A DNA stretch of 64,000 nucleotides from Burkholderiaceae bacterium (GTDB lineage Bacteria; Pseudomonadota; Gammaproteobacteria; Burkholderiales; Burkholderiaceae_D), in the NCBI GenBank assembly GCA_031291325.1, contig JARLJG010000051.1:1-64000 (forward strand), written 5' to 3'. A model generated the notes under the pieces. It saw nothing but the letters and a program-made list of their open reading frames with translations, had not been told where the DNA came from and did not search any database. This document shows positions 43,439 to 51,408 of this stretch, piece after piece. A program made the translations under genes and the position numbers. Numbering within the stretch: the stretch's first letter is position 1; each line of letters starts with the position of its first letter.

Positions 43439-43464
43439 CAAAATCCGCGATGCGGACTTGCGAG

Positions 43465-44481
43465 CTATTTGCTCACCTCAATCGCCACCTTGCCGAAGTG
43501 CCCCGCCTGCTTCAGGCAGGTGTAGGCTTCGCGCGCTTGCTGGAACGGGAAGACGCGGTCGATTGCCGGGTGGATTTCGGTCACGCCGAGGAAGCGGTTG
43601 AGATCTTCGAACATGCGGCGGCTGCCGACATAGATGCCGGACAGGCGCTTGGCGCCGCCGATCAGCGCGAACGGGTTGAAATCGCCGCCGAAGCCGCTGA
43701 CGCCGCCGATGATGGCGACCGTGCCGCCCATGCCGACGCTGGCGATCGAGCGCGTCAGCGTGCCTTTGCCGCCGACTTCCAGCACCAGGTCGACGCCGCG
43801 CCCGCCGGTTTGCCGCAAGACTTCCTCTTGCCACTCGGGGAAGGTGTGGTAGTTGATGGTGGCGGATGCGCCCAGCGCGCGGGCGCGCTCCAGCTTGGCG
43901 TCGGAGGACGAGGTGATGATGGTGCGCAGCCCCGCCGCCTTGGCCAGTTGCAGCGCCCAGGTCGAGACGCCGCCGGTGCCCAGCAACAACACGCTGTCGC
44001 CGGCGCGCAAGCGGCCTTCGACGAATAGCGCATTCCAAGCTGTGACCCCAGCGCACGGGATGGCGGCTGCCTCCACGTAGGACAGGTGCGGCGGAATCGC
44101 CACCAGCGCCTCTTCGTGCAGCACCACTTGCTCGGCCAGCATGCCGTCGACACCGCCGCCGAGCGCGTCGGCGGTGTTTTGCTTGGTCGGCGCGCCGTCG
44201 ATCCATTGCGGGAAGAAGGCGGCGGCCACGCGGTCGCCGACGGCAAAGCGCGTCACTTCTGCGCCGACCGCGATCACTTCGCCGGCGCCGTCGGAACATG
44301 GCACCACGGCGGTCTCGCCAACGCTGGAATAGTTGCCCTCGACGATCATCAAGTCGCGGTAGTTGAGCGATACCGCGTGCACCTGCACCAGCACCTGGTG
44401 CGCGGCCAGCGCGGCCGGACTGCGTTCAACCCGTTCCAGCCCGGCAATCTGCTGCCCTGTCTTGATTTGATAAGCCTGCAT
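43465..44481 (-). CDS. Zinc-independent MDR-family NAD(P)-dependent dehydrogenase
   Basis: The protein has 338 aa with AGGAGAAGAC before the ATG. The N-terminal GroES-like domain (ALAAHQVLVQVHAVSLNYRDLMIVEGNY) is followed by a Rossmann domain with LLLGTGGVSTWALQLAKAAG (about 165-185). The structural-zinc Cys cluster is absent, pointing to the quinone-oxidoreductase/enoyl-reductase branch. It is divergent from a LysR gene, which probably controls it. Confidence 0.92.
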   Translation of the reverse strand: MQAYQIKTGQQIAGLERVERSPAALAAHQVLVQVHAVSLNYRDLMIVEGNYSSVGETAVVPCSDGAGEVIAVGAEVTRFAVGDRVAAAFFPQWIDGAPTKQNTADALGGGVDGMLAEQVVLHEEALVAIPPHLSYVEAAAIPCAGVTAWNALFVEGRLRAGDSVLLLGTGGVSTWALQLAKAAGLRTIITSSSDAKLERARALGASATINYHTFPEWQEEVLRQTGGRGVDLVLEVGGKGTLTRSIASVGMGGTVAIIGGVSGFGGDFNPFALIGGAKRLSGIYVGSRRMFEDLNRFLGVTEIHPAIDRVFPFQQAREAYTCLKQAGHFGKVAIEVSK

Positions 44482-44667
44482 TGTCTTCTCCTGTTCAATA
44501 AACGTTCATGCCTTCGGTGGTCGCCGGCGGCGCTCGCCCTATCGGCAAACGTCCGCTGCGAATGCCTGCCATCATATAGGAGTAAAATAGTCCGCAGTGG
44601 CGGCATTCATTCTTATCTATGTAGCTAAAATGGAACCAATGCAGGAAGCAATGACAGGATTAAATCG

Positions 44668-45624
44668 ATGAGCGATCGTTTAAACGGCATCAGCGCCTTC
44701 GTCGAGGCAGCCGAAGCCGGCAGCTTTGCGCTGGCGGCGGAGCGCATGCGCTTGACGCGCTCGGCAGTCGGCAAGAGCATCGCGCGGCTGGAGCAGCGCC
44801 TGGGCGTGCGGCTATTCCAGCGCACCACGCGCAGCCAAAGCCTGACCGAAGACGGGCAAGCGTATTACGAGCGCTGCGTGCGCGCGCTGGCCGAACTCGA
44901 TGCCGGCGCGCTGGCGCTCGACAGCGGCAAGGGCGAGCCGCTGGGCCGTCTGCGGGTCAGCGTGCCGGTGCTGTTTGGCCGCCATTGCGTGGCGCCGGTG
45001 CTGCTGGCGCTCGGGCGCAGCTATCCGCGCCTGAAGATCGAAGTCTCCTTCAGCGACCACGTGGTCGACCTGGTCGAGGAAGGCTACGACCTGGCCGTGC
45101 GCATCGGCAGCCTGCCCGACAGCAGCACGCTGGTGGCGCGCCGCCTGGGCGTGCAACGGATGGTGATTTGCGCAGCGCCCGCGTATCTGGCCGCGCACGG
45201 CGCGCCGGCCGGCGTCGACGATCTGGCCGGGCACGTCGGCATCGGCTACGGACGGTCTGGGCGCATCGAGCCGTGGCGGCTGCGCGACGGCAACGGCCAG
45301 GTGGTCAAGCCGCAGATCGACATGCGGTTGGTATTCGACGACTTGCAAGCCATCGCCGACGCCGCCGTCGCCGGCCTGGGCCTGGCGTGGCTGCCATGCT
45401 GGCTGGCGGCCAAGCACGAGAAGGCCGGCGAACTGGCGAAGGCGATCGAGTGCGAGCGCATGCTGGCGGCGGAAATCTACGCGGTGTGGCCGCAATCGCA
45501 CTATTTGCCGAGCAAGACGCGCGCCGCCATCGACTTGCTGGCGAGCGAAATCCCGGTGCGGGTCGGGCAATACGAGGACGGCGAGGATACGCTTGCGCCA
45601 GCGCCTTTGCTCAAGCGCGCGTAG
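44668..45624 (+). CDS. LysR-family transcriptional regulator
   Basis: The protein has 318 aa. The winged helix (residues 5-65: ISAFVEAAEAGSFALAAERMRLTRSAVGKSIARLEQRLGVRLFQRTTR) and the substrate-binding domain (LRVSVPVLFGRHCVAPVLLALGRSYP, DLAVRIG, VADLGLAWLPCWL-type positions) are of the CrgA/DsdC-like group. It is divergent from the MDR dehydrogenase with a 186-bp shared region and is its likely regulator. Confidence 0.93.
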   Translation: MSDRLNGISAFVEAAEAGSFALAAERMRLTRSAVGKSIARLEQRLGVRLFQRTTRSQSLTEDGQAYYERCVRALAELDAGALALDSGKGEPLGRLRVSVPVLFGRHCVAPVLLALGRSYPRLKIEVSFSDHVVDLVEEGYDLAVRIGSLPDSSTLVARRLGVQRMVICAAPAYLAAHGAPAGVDDLAGHVGIGYGRSGRIEPWRLRDGNGQVVKPQIDMRLVFDDLQAIADAAVAGLGLAWLPCWLAAKHEKAGELAKAIECERMLAAEIYAVWPQSHYLPSKTRAAIDLLASEIPVRVGQYEDGEDTLAPAPLLKRA

Positions 45625-45681
45625 GTCGCCGGCCCAGGCTTCGATGAGGCCGAAGCCGAGCGCCACTTCCGCGCAATAGTC

Positions 45682-46047
45682 TCATGGATTGCCAATTGCG
45701 CTAACCATCCGCCGCACCACCTCGTCCCACTCGCCGGCTGCCGCTTGCGTGAAGATGCGCAGCGTCGGATACCACACACTATCCTCGCGCCCGCTCATCC
45801 AGCGCCATTCGCCGGCGTGCCGATTCAAGAGCCAAGTCGGCAGCCCCAAGCCGCCCGCCAGATGCGCGACTGCCGTATCCACAGAAATCACCAAATCGAG
45901 ATTCGCCGCCAGCGCGGCAGTGTCGTCGAAATCGGCGAACTGGTCGCTCCAGTCGATCAGCTTGCCCGCCGCAACCCACTGCGCCTTGTCGTCGTCCGGC
46001 TCCTTTTGCAGGCTGAAGCACCGGCAGCCGGCAAGGTCGAACAGCGG
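45682..46047 (-). pseudogene. In-frame C-terminal tail beyond the amber codon of the TPR-glycosyltransferase
   Basis: The 121 codons after the TAG at 46048-46050 continue in the same frame as the upstream gene and encode the missing end of its second glycosyltransferase domain (AALAANLDLVISVDTAVAHLAGGLGLPTWLLNRHAGEWRWM...WYPTLRIFTQ). They align almost residue for residue with the end of the first domain (DTSVAHLAGALGLPIWLLNRH). No Shine-Dalgarno is evident for separate translation. Confidence 0.75.
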
Positions 46048-48867
46048 CTATAGTTGACGCAGCGCGAGCGAGCGCGTGTCGGCATCGGCCATGCGGCGAC
46101 CGGTCTTCCAGACGATGCCGATTTTTCGCGCCGAGTCGGGCAAGCCGAGCGCGGCGATCTTGTCGCGCCAAGAGGTTGCGCGCAGCGGATCCGGGATCAG
46201 GTAGGGAACATGTTTCGGGATGGTTTCCAAGGTCGTGCCGAATGCCAAGGGCAGCGACAGCAACGGGCATTGCCACTGCCAGGCGCTTTGCTCGGTCGGG
46301 CTGGCGCTCAACACCTCCCAATCGGCGAACGAGCGGCAAAACAATCGCGACAACGCCGGATCGCCGACGATGCTTTTGCGGCCCGAAAAGCGCTCTGCCA
46401 GCAGCGGCAGATAGCGCGCGAACTGCAACTTGTCGCCCAGGCCCTGCTCTACGAATATCAGGATGCCGTCGCCGTCCTGCGGAGCTTGCCCGCGCCACTG
46501 CGGCAAGTCGGTCACCGGGCGCGGCTGCGGTGGCGTGGCGGCTTCCCAGCGCGCTTCGTATTTCTGCCAGCCTTCGGAAAACTCGCCCAGGCGCAACAAG
46601 GTCAGGCCGAGATTGCCGCGCGCCTCGGGGAAATCCGCTTCGAGCTGCAACGCGCGGCGATAGTGCGCGACCGCGTCCGCGCTCCGGCCCAGCGCTTGCA
46701 GCGCGTTGCCGAGGTTGTAGTGAGCTTGCGCATAATCCGGTTTGAGCGCCAGCGCGGCCCGCAAGCTGGCCGCCGCCTCCGCATGCAGTGCCATGTCTTG
46801 CAAGGCGACGCCCAGGTTGTTGTGCGACTCGGCATCGGCGGGCAAGAGCCGGGCCGCCTGCTGCAAGGCCGATACCGCGTCCTTGCCTTGCATCTTGCGC
46901 GCCGCGCCCAGCGCCTTCCACGCAAAGCCGAAGTCGGGATGCCGCGCCAGCAGTCGACAGGCCGTGCTTTCCGCTTGCGCGTGGCGTCCCGCCTTGAACA
47001 GCGCGACCAGCAGCTTCATATCCTCGGGCGTCGGCGCGGCGTCGTTCGCTTTGTCGCGCTGCCATTCCGCTGCGGGCAAGGCGGCCAAAGTGTCCACCAC
47101 GCGCGCGACCACTTCGTCCCAGTCGCCGGCGCGCGTCTGCGTGAAGATGCGCATCGTCGGATACCACAGATTATCGTCGCGGCCCCGCATCCAGCGCCAT
47201 TCGCTGGCGTGCCGATTCAAAAGCCAGATCGGCAACCCCAAAGCGCCGGCCAAATGCGCGACCGACGTATCGACCGCAATCACCAGGTCGAGATTGACCG
47301 CCAGCGCCGCAGTATCGTCGAAATTCTCAAGCTCGCCGCTCCAGTCGATCAGTTTGCCCGATGCAAGCAATGGCCCCTTGTCGTCGTCCGCCTCCTTTTG
47401 CAGGCTGAAGCACCGGCAATCTGGCGCGTCCAGCAGCGGCGCCAGTTGCCGCAGCGCGAGCGAACGCAAATCGGCATTCTTCATCTGCCGCCCGGTCTTC
47501 CAGACGATGCCGATCTTGCGCGCCGAATTGGCCAAGCCAAGCGCGGCGATCTTCTCGCGCCAATAGGCCGTGCGGTCCGGGTCGGGGATCAGGTAGGGCA
47601 CCCGTTGCGGAATTGTTTCCACCGTGGTCTGCAATGCCAACGGCAGCGAAAGCAACGGGCATTGCCACTGCCAGGCGCTGTGATCGGATGGCACCGCAGC
47701 GAGCACTTCCCAATCGGCAAACGAGCGCTGGAACAAGCTTTGCAACGGGCTGCCGGCGACGACGCACAGCCGGCCCGAAAAACGCTGCGCCACCAGCGGC
47801 AGATAGCGCGCAAACTGCAGCTTGTCGCCCATCCCTTGCTCGACGAAAACGACGATGCCGTCGCCGCTTTGCGGAGTCTCCCCGCGCCACTGCGGCAGGC
47901 TGGTCGTCACCCGCACCTGCCTGGGCGTGGCGCCGTCCCAGCGGTATTCGTATTTCTGCCAGCCTTCGGCGTAGTCGCCCGACAGCAGCAAGGCCTGGCC
48001 CAGGCTCAACTGCGCCATCGCCAGCTCGGGCTTGTGTTGCAGCGCCAGTCGATAACTATGCACCGCTGCGTCGACTTGCCCCATTTCCTGCAGCACGATG
48101 CCCAGGTTGCAATGCACTTCCGCATGATCGGCATTGAATTGCAGCGACAGCCGATAACTGGCAACGGCCTCGTCCAGCTTGCCCATATCCTGCAAGGCAT
48201 TGCCCAGGTTGTTATGCGCTTCGGCATAGTCTGGCTTGATTGCGATTGCGCGTCGATAGCTGGCCGCCGCCTCGTCGAATCGTCCCAAGCCCTTCAACGC
48301 ATTGCCCAGGTTGACATGATGCGCCGCGCCCAGATTCGGCTGGATCTCCAGCGCCTTCAGAAAGCTGGCCACCGCGCCTTCAAATTGACCGAGCTTATGC
48401 AAGGCGATGCCGAGATTGCAGTGCGCCTCGACATAGTTGACCTTGAGTTGCAGCGCGCGCCGATAACTGGCGACGGCGTCTTCGCCCTCACCAAGCGCGT
48501 ACAGCGTGTTGCCGAGGTTGTAGTGGGCGTCGCCGTAATCCGGCTTGATTGCCAGCGCGCGCCGCAAACTCGCAGCAGCATCCGCAAGCCGCCCCAGGTC
48601 GAGCAGGGTGACGCCCAGGTTGTTATGCGTTTCGGCATCGTCGGGGAAGAGCCGCGCCGCCTGTTGCAACGCCGCCAGCGCATCTTTTCCCTGCGCCTTC
48701 TGCACGGTTCCCAACACCTTCCAACCCAGCCCGTAGCCGGGATAGCGCGCCACCAAGGCCCGCGCCCGGCTTTCCACCTCCACATAACGCCCGGCATTGA
48801 ACAACGCGAAAATTGGCGTCATGTCATCGGCTGCCGGGGCTTTGTCCTTGTCTTTTTTGTTCGACAT
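46048..48867 (-). CDS. Duplicated TPR-glycosyltransferase protein, interrupted by an amber codon
   Basis: The open part has 939 aa; 1,061 residues would be made if the TAG at 46048 were read. Layout: about eight TPR repeats (for example AEAHNNLGNALQDMGKLDEAVASYRLSLQ), a heptosyltransferase/GT41-like domain (SGDYAEGWQKYEYRW...GVVVFVEQGMGDKLQFARYLPLVAQRFSG...DTSVAHLAGALGLPIWLLNRH), then a second, shorter TPR block and a second copy of the same transferase domain, cut at LALRQL. Family members add sugars to proteins or glycans, with the TPRs as receptor. The second domain lacks its sugar-nucleotide-binding end unless the stop is bypassed. The first copy is intact. Confidence 0.85.
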   Translation of the reverse strand: MSNKKDKDKAPAADDMTPIFALFNAGRYVEVESRARALVARYPGYGLGWKVLGTVQKAQGKDALAALQQAARLFPDDAETHNNLGVTLLDLGRLADAAASLRRALAIKPDYGDAHYNLGNTLYALGEGEDAVASYRRALQLKVNYVEAHCNLGIALHKLGQFEGAVASFLKALEIQPNLGAAHHVNLGNALKGLGRFDEAAASYRRAIAIKPDYAEAHNNLGNALQDMGKLDEAVASYRLSLQFNADHAEVHCNLGIVLQEMGQVDAAVHSYRLALQHKPELAMAQLSLGQALLLSGDYAEGWQKYEYRWDGATPRQVRVTTSLPQWRGETPQSGDGIVVFVEQGMGDKLQFARYLPLVAQRFSGRLCVVAGSPLQSLFQRSFADWEVLAAVPSDHSAWQWQCPLLSLPLALQTTVETIPQRVPYLIPDPDRTAYWREKIAALGLANSARKIGIVWKTGRQMKNADLRSLALRQLAPLLDAPDCRCFSLQKEADDDKGPLLASGKLIDWSGELENFDDTAALAVNLDLVIAVDTSVAHLAGALGLPIWLLNRHASEWRWMRGRDDNLWYPTMRIFTQTRAGDWDEVVARVVDTLAALPAAEWQRDKANDAAPTPEDMKLLVALFKAGRHAQAESTACRLLARHPDFGFAWKALGAARKMQGKDAVSALQQAARLLPADAESHNNLGVALQDMALHAEAAASLRAALALKPDYAQAHYNLGNALQALGRSADAVAHYRRALQLEADFPEARGNLGLTLLRLGEFSEGWQKYEARWEAATPPQPRPVTDLPQWRGQAPQDGDGILIFVEQGLGDKLQFARYLPLLAERFSGRKSIVGDPALSRLFCRSFADWEVLSASPTEQSAWQWQCPLLSLPLAFGTTLETIPKHVPYLIPDPLRATSWRDKIAALGLPDSARKIGIVWKTGRRMADADTRSLALRQL

Positions 48868-48900
48868 ATCGTGGTGGAGATTTTGTGGTTTTGCGGTTTT

Positions 48901-49021
48901 GTAGGTTGGGCTAACGCTTGATCAGCCCAACATTGACGACGCAGACGGCGAGCGCCGCGAATACTGCAAGCGATGGCTCGATTGGCAGATGTTGGGCTGG
49001 TGAAGCGTTAGCCCAACCTAC
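48901..49021. repeat. REPIN-like pair, TTGGGCT family
   Basis: The left palindrome 48901-48931 and inverted right palindrome 48991-49021 flank a 59-bp spacer similar to the one at 42750-42808, so these two pairs are recent relatives. They lie upstream of the TPR-transferase gene start (48867). Confidence 0.75.
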
Positions 49022-49066
49022 GACTCTGCATTTTCGCTTTGTCGCGCAGTATTTTAGCACCCGCGC

Positions 49067-49672
49067 CTAGCGCGCAGCCAATTCAAACAACAGCACGAAC
49101 CAGCGCGTGCCTGCATGCTCGCCCTCATCCCATTGGCCGGCCGGCGCCAGACCCGCCGCCGCCAAGTGCCGCGCCAGCGCCTCGTATGCATGGTTCTGGA
49201 AATACCGGCCATCCGCATCGCGCTCGCCGGCCAGCAGATCCGGGTGCATGAAAGGCAGCGACACCAGCAACCGCCCGCCCGGCGCAAGCAGCGCGCGCAA
49301 GGCCAGCGCCGATGGCGGCAAATCCGCCGGCGCGACATGCATCAACACCGCGCTGCACACGACGCCATCGAAGCCGCCGCCAAACGGCACGCCCAGTTGC
49401 GGCAGCGCGCCGTCAAGGACGCGCCCGGCCAGTTCCGGGTGATTGCACACCGCAACCGCGCGCATCGCCGCATTCGGCTCCACGCCAAACGCATCGAACC
49501 CCATCGCCCGCAACACCGCCAGATCGCGCCCCGAACCCGCGCCGACGTCGAGCACCCGGCCGCCGGGTTTGAACGCCAGCGCGAAATAGCGCGATAGCGC
49601 GCTACGCGCGGCCTCGGATTGGATGGCGTCGGCAGCGTAGCGGTTGTAGAAGTCGGTGGTGGGGCGGTCCAT
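49067..49672 (-). CDS. Class I SAM-dependent methyltransferase
   Basis: The protein has 201 aa. Motif I VLDVGAGSGRDLAVLRAMGFDAFGVEPN binds S-adenosylmethionine (about residues 38-67), followed by FDGVVCSAVLMHV (motif II) and LLAPGGRLLVSLP (motif III), typical of Methyltransf_11/25. It is a soluble enzyme with no predictable substrate and no informative partner gene. Confidence 0.92.
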   Translation of the reverse strand: MDRPTTDFYNRYAADAIQSEAARSALSRYFALAFKPGGRVLDVGAGSGRDLAVLRAMGFDAFGVEPNAAMRAVAVCNHPELAGRVLDGALPQLGVPFGGGFDGVVCSAVLMHVAPADLPPSALALRALLAPGGRLLVSLPFMHPDLLAGERDADGRYFQNHAYEALARHLAAAGLAPAGQWDEGEHAGTRWFVLLFELAAR

Positions 49673-49731
49673 GGGTGGCGGGGCTGTTCTTATCGAAGCA
49701 TATCAATTGGTACGGCAGAGTGCGCGGTTTT

Positions 49732-49794
49732 GTAGGCTGGGATGAAATCCCAGCAGCAATTGAGCGGGACAGCTGGGATTGCATCCCGGCCTAC
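49732..49794. repeat. REPIN-like pair, CTGGGAT family
   Basis: The left palindrome 49732-49754 and inverted right palindrome 49772-49794 have a short 17-bp spacer. They sit between the methyltransferase and the AT-rich orphan gene. Confidence 0.75.
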
Positions 49795-49935
49795 GGTCCT
49801 AAAACTCGCCTTGATAATCCGTCCCGCCTCAGCCGACGGGACGACTACCAATGGATAAGCTATCATGGGCATAGTGGTTCCGAGTTTCGTATCTGCGTGA
49901 TAAGATACCACACGCGGTCCGAGGAGGAATATGCC

Positions 49936-50688
49936 ATGTTTGAAGACTCCAAGCTAAAGCTCGAAAGGGCCAATAAGCACATCTTTGACCTGAATAATAT
50001 TTTGTCTGGTTTCCTCGAAACCGACTTTTATCGAATCGGAATCGATCATGATACTGAATCCAGAACCAATAAGCTAATTTTTGAGGTCACAAAACTGGTT
50101 CCCATTGACGCCGCTATGGCAATTGGCGATGCAGTTCATAATATGCGGACGGCGCTCGACATCATGGCTGTCAACATGGTAAAAAAATGCGGAGGAACTC
50201 CTAACGACTGGACGAGGTTTCCATTTTTTTCGTCCAGGGACAAACTTGTCAATGGAATCAATGGTGGAGAAATGCAGCATTTGGGGCCGACTATCATTAG
50301 TTTTCTCGTCGATACGATAAAACCTTACACAGGAGGAAATGCGGCTCTCTGTGACCTCCACAGATTGGACATTATGGACAAGCATCAATCCATCATTCCA
50401 ACTGCATGCGCAACCACTATCTTTGATGTTAAAGCCAGCGACGATAGAAGAAATACTTTTGATTTTCGTCGGGTCACGGTTGGCGAAGGCGGAAAACTCA
50501 ACCTCGTGCAGACTGGGTCTGACCTGAAGGTCACATCGTACGGAAAACTTACCATTGATATTCGCTTCGTTAGAAACCAGCCCTTCGAGAATCAATCTGT
50601 TGTCCCAGCGCTGCATGGCCTCTCGCAGCTCGTCTCTAGCACCGTTCAAGCATTTGAAAAGGCGCTCCTCGATGCTGGCATTATCTAG
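49936..50688 (+). CDS. AT-rich hypothetical protein with GDxxHNxRxALD motif
   Basis: The protein has 250 aa from the ATG at 49936 behind GAGGAGGAA. By eye the gene is about 45 percent GC against about 62 percent around it, so it is probably acquired. Residues about 57-85 (KLVPIDAAMAIGDAVHNMRTALDIMAVNMV) match the GD-x-x-HN-x-R-x-ALD signature of a scattered uncharacterised family seen in mobile regions. There is no signal peptide or transmembrane helix. The function is unknown; a defence or phage-related role is possible but unproven. Confidence 0.75.
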   Translation: MFEDSKLKLERANKHIFDLNNILSGFLETDFYRIGIDHDTESRTNKLIFEVTKLVPIDAAMAIGDAVHNMRTALDIMAVNMVKKCGGTPNDWTRFPFFSSRDKLVNGINGGEMQHLGPTIISFLVDTIKPYTGGNAALCDLHRLDIMDKHQSIIPTACATTIFDVKASDDRRNTFDFRRVTVGEGGKLNLVQTGSDLKVTSYGKLTIDIRFVRNQPFENQSVVPALHGLSQLVSSTVQAFEKALLDAGII

Positions 50689-50768
50689 TAACTGACCAAC
50701 ATCGAATGCCGATGCGCAATGCCGCCGAACCAGTCGGCGCAATTCCTCGCCACGGAGCATTCGCCCCC

Positions 50769-51293
50769 ATGCCGCCCACCTTCACGCTGGCCGACCCGAT
50801 CGCGCACCGCGCCGCGCTGCTGGCCCTCAATCTCGACTACATGCAATGGGTCGGCGCCGGCATCGAACAGGCGTTCGGCCCCTCGCCGCTGGAATTGCAC
50901 GGCATGCCGCTGCCCGACTACGTAGCCGCCATGCTCGCCAAGCTGTGCGCCGAGGGGCCGCCGCGCGGTGTGTTCTACCTGGTCGAAAGCGGCGGCGCGC
51001 TGGCCGGCATGGGCGGGCTGCGCCGGTTGCGCGACGATGTTGCTGAAATCAAGCGCCTGTACGTGCGCCCGCAGGCGCGCGGCGCGCAGTTGGGCGCTGC
51101 GATCCTGCAGCGCTTGCTGGCCGACGCTGCGCGCTTCGGCTACCGCCGCGTGCTGCTCGACTCCGCGCCGTTCATGCAGGCGGCGCAACGGCTGTACGAG
51201 CGCGCCGGCTTTGTCGACTGCGCGCCCTATGCCGAGAGCGAAGTGCCGGCGGCGCTGCACGGCGGTTGGCGCTTCATGGAGCGGGCGTTGTAG
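50769..51293 (+). CDS. GNAT-family acetyltransferase
   Basis: The protein has 174 aa from the ATG at 50769, which has GGAG eleven bases upstream; starts at 50706 and 50712 would add about 20 residues. The core is a clear GNAT fold: GVFYLVESGGALAGMGGLRRL, then EIKRLYVRPQARGAQLGAAILQRLLADAARFGYRRVLLDSAPFMQAAQRLYERAGF. It has normal GC, unlike its upstream neighbour. The substrate is unknown. Confidence 0.9.
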   Translation: MPPTFTLADPIAHRAALLALNLDYMQWVGAGIEQAFGPSPLELHGMPLPDYVAAMLAKLCAEGPPRGVFYLVESGGALAGMGGLRRLRDDVAEIKRLYVRPQARGAQLGAAILQRLLADAARFGYRRVLLDSAPFMQAAQRLYERAGFVDCAPYAESEVPAALHGGWRFMERAL

Positions 51294-51408
51294 CAGGGAG
51301 GGCGGCGGGAGGGTCGGTGCGCCGGGATGGGCGGCATCGGGCGTCGCCGCCAGCAGGCGGGACGCAAGCCGTGCCGGCGCGAACTTCCCGGCGTCCGGGC
51401 ACGGGCGG

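Noticed and set aside
46054..48921. A 955-codon open frame antisense to the TPR-glycosyltransferase gene
   Set aside because: Arg/Gln/Ala-rich shadow produced by GC-rich TPR codons. It has no domain, and the opposite strand encodes clear TPR and transferase motifs.
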